Shown here piece by piece: positions 63,685-64,000 of a stretch of 64,000 nt of DNA (position 1 is the stretch's first letter; the number at the start of each line of letters is the position of its first letter). The stretch covers positions 13,803 to 77,802 of the forward strand of contig JAWKHR010000029.1 of NCBI GenBank assembly GCA_041394725.1, written 5' to 3'. Both the position numbers and the translations under genes were made by a program. This stretch comes from JAWKHR01 sp041394725. Lineage in GTDB: Bacteria; Acidobacteriota; Vicinamibacteria; Vicinamibacterales; SCN-69-37. Under the pieces are notes generated by a model. That model had not been told where the DNA came from, did not search any database, and saw only the letters and a program-made list of their open reading frames with translations.

Positions 63685-64000
63685 ATGTTCAAGCGGCAGC
63701 GCACCGGGTCGGTCGTCTGCGCGTCGTGCGGCAACCTCGTCGGCGTCAACGACGAGGTCTGCTACAACTGCGGACGCCGCAACCCGGGCCTCTGGGGCTG
63801 GGGCCCGGCGCTGCGCAGCCTCGGCCGCGACATGGGATTCATTCCCTTCGTGACCGGGCTCTGCGTCGTCTGCTACGTGCTGACGCTGGCCGCGTCGGGC
63901 AACCAGATCGGCGGGCTGCTCTCGCCGTCGAACTGCAGCTCGCTGCGGTTCGGCGCCAGCGGCTGGATTCCGGTCTACGGCCTCGACCGCTGGTGGACGC
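63685..64000 (+). CDS. Rhomboid-type membrane protease (N-terminal part, truncated by window edge)
   Basis: The first 105 residues are visible. They begin with a four-cysteine ribbon (CASCGN, CYNCGRRN), likely zinc-binding, then a first membrane helix (GFIPFVTGLCVVCYVLTLA). A loop ending FGASGWIPVYGLDRWWT follows, which is the typical sequence before the second helix of bacterial rhomboids. The catalytic GxSG and His are beyond the window. Rhomboids cut membrane proteins within the bilayer. Confidence 0.82.
   Translation, partial: MFKRQRTGSVVCASCGNLVGVNDEVCYNCGRRNPGLWGWGPALRSLGRDMGFIPFVTGLCVVCYVLTLAASGNQIGGLLSPSNCSSLRFGASGWIPVYGLDRWWT

Overview
Organism and overall character: this is high-GC (about 70%) chromosomal DNA. 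It very probably comes from an Acidobacteriota member close to the class Vicinamibacteria. Supporting signs are a VWFA-related acidobacterial-type protein, an ADOP-type duplicated FtsX permease paired with a PadR regulator, a sortilin/BNR-repeat secreted protein, an ECF sigma/anti-sigma/HEAT-repeat operon, lipid A genes (a diderm envelope), and frequent GTG starts with GTGA/ATGA stop-start overlaps. No phage, transposase, CRISPR, toxin-antitoxin or known defence system is visible. The window is mostly core genome, and no wholly new multi-gene system could be supported. The unusual items lie in gene details, promoters and small RNAs. Layout: (1) 1-2612: the 3' part of a VWFA-related protein, a secreted PHP-domain phosphoesterase, and tmRNA (ssrA, minus strand, tag ANTQLALAA). 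(2) 2613-11345: a GAF-like protein, a TPR-lytic transglycosylase overlapping a class I aminotransferase, a GT-C-like membrane protein broken by a tight cluster of frame changes, and an intact large GT-C-type membrane protein. (3) 11347-17700: an outer-membrane-like protein, a heterodimeric ABC exporter, a 3D-domain protein, thiL, and a 6S RNA downstream of zapA. (4) 17786-24894 (minus strand): zapA, a ZapB-like coiled-coil gene, pheT (lacking the tRNA-binding OB domain), pheS, rplT, rpmI, infC (apparent ATC start), thrS and tRNA-Val. (5) 25004-33327: an S41-family protein with both catalytic residues replaced, then ruvX-mltG on the plus strand, facing nadK, tlyA, ispA, xseB, xseA, a YmdB-type phosphoesterase and hsp20. 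(6) 33328-38061: a second, divergent hsp20 with a strong promoter and terminator, a small membrane protein, gatCA, a P1-nuclease-like protein and a Mit_KHE1-like protein. (7) 38090-45453: an envelope cluster of lpxD, an M16 peptidase pair, lpxB, a small secreted protein, a secreted matrixin and a beta-barrel protein. (8) 45510-51628: acnA, queG, an exported amidase with a GatC-like N-terminus, and algH. (9) 51775-64000: ADOP permease/PadR, a sortilin-like secreted protein, an operon of ECF sigma factor, anti-sigma factor and two exported HEAT-repeat proteins, an NAD-dependent epimerase, and the start of a rhomboid protein. Regulation: several genes lack a Shine-Dalgarno sequence but carry a TAnnnT-like -10 box 5-8 nt before the start codon (ruvX, the first ABC exporter gene, lpxD, the first M16 gene, the 43188 gene, algH, the epimerase and the rhomboid gene). 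This suggests leaderless transcription is common here, while internal operon genes rely on overlap coupling.
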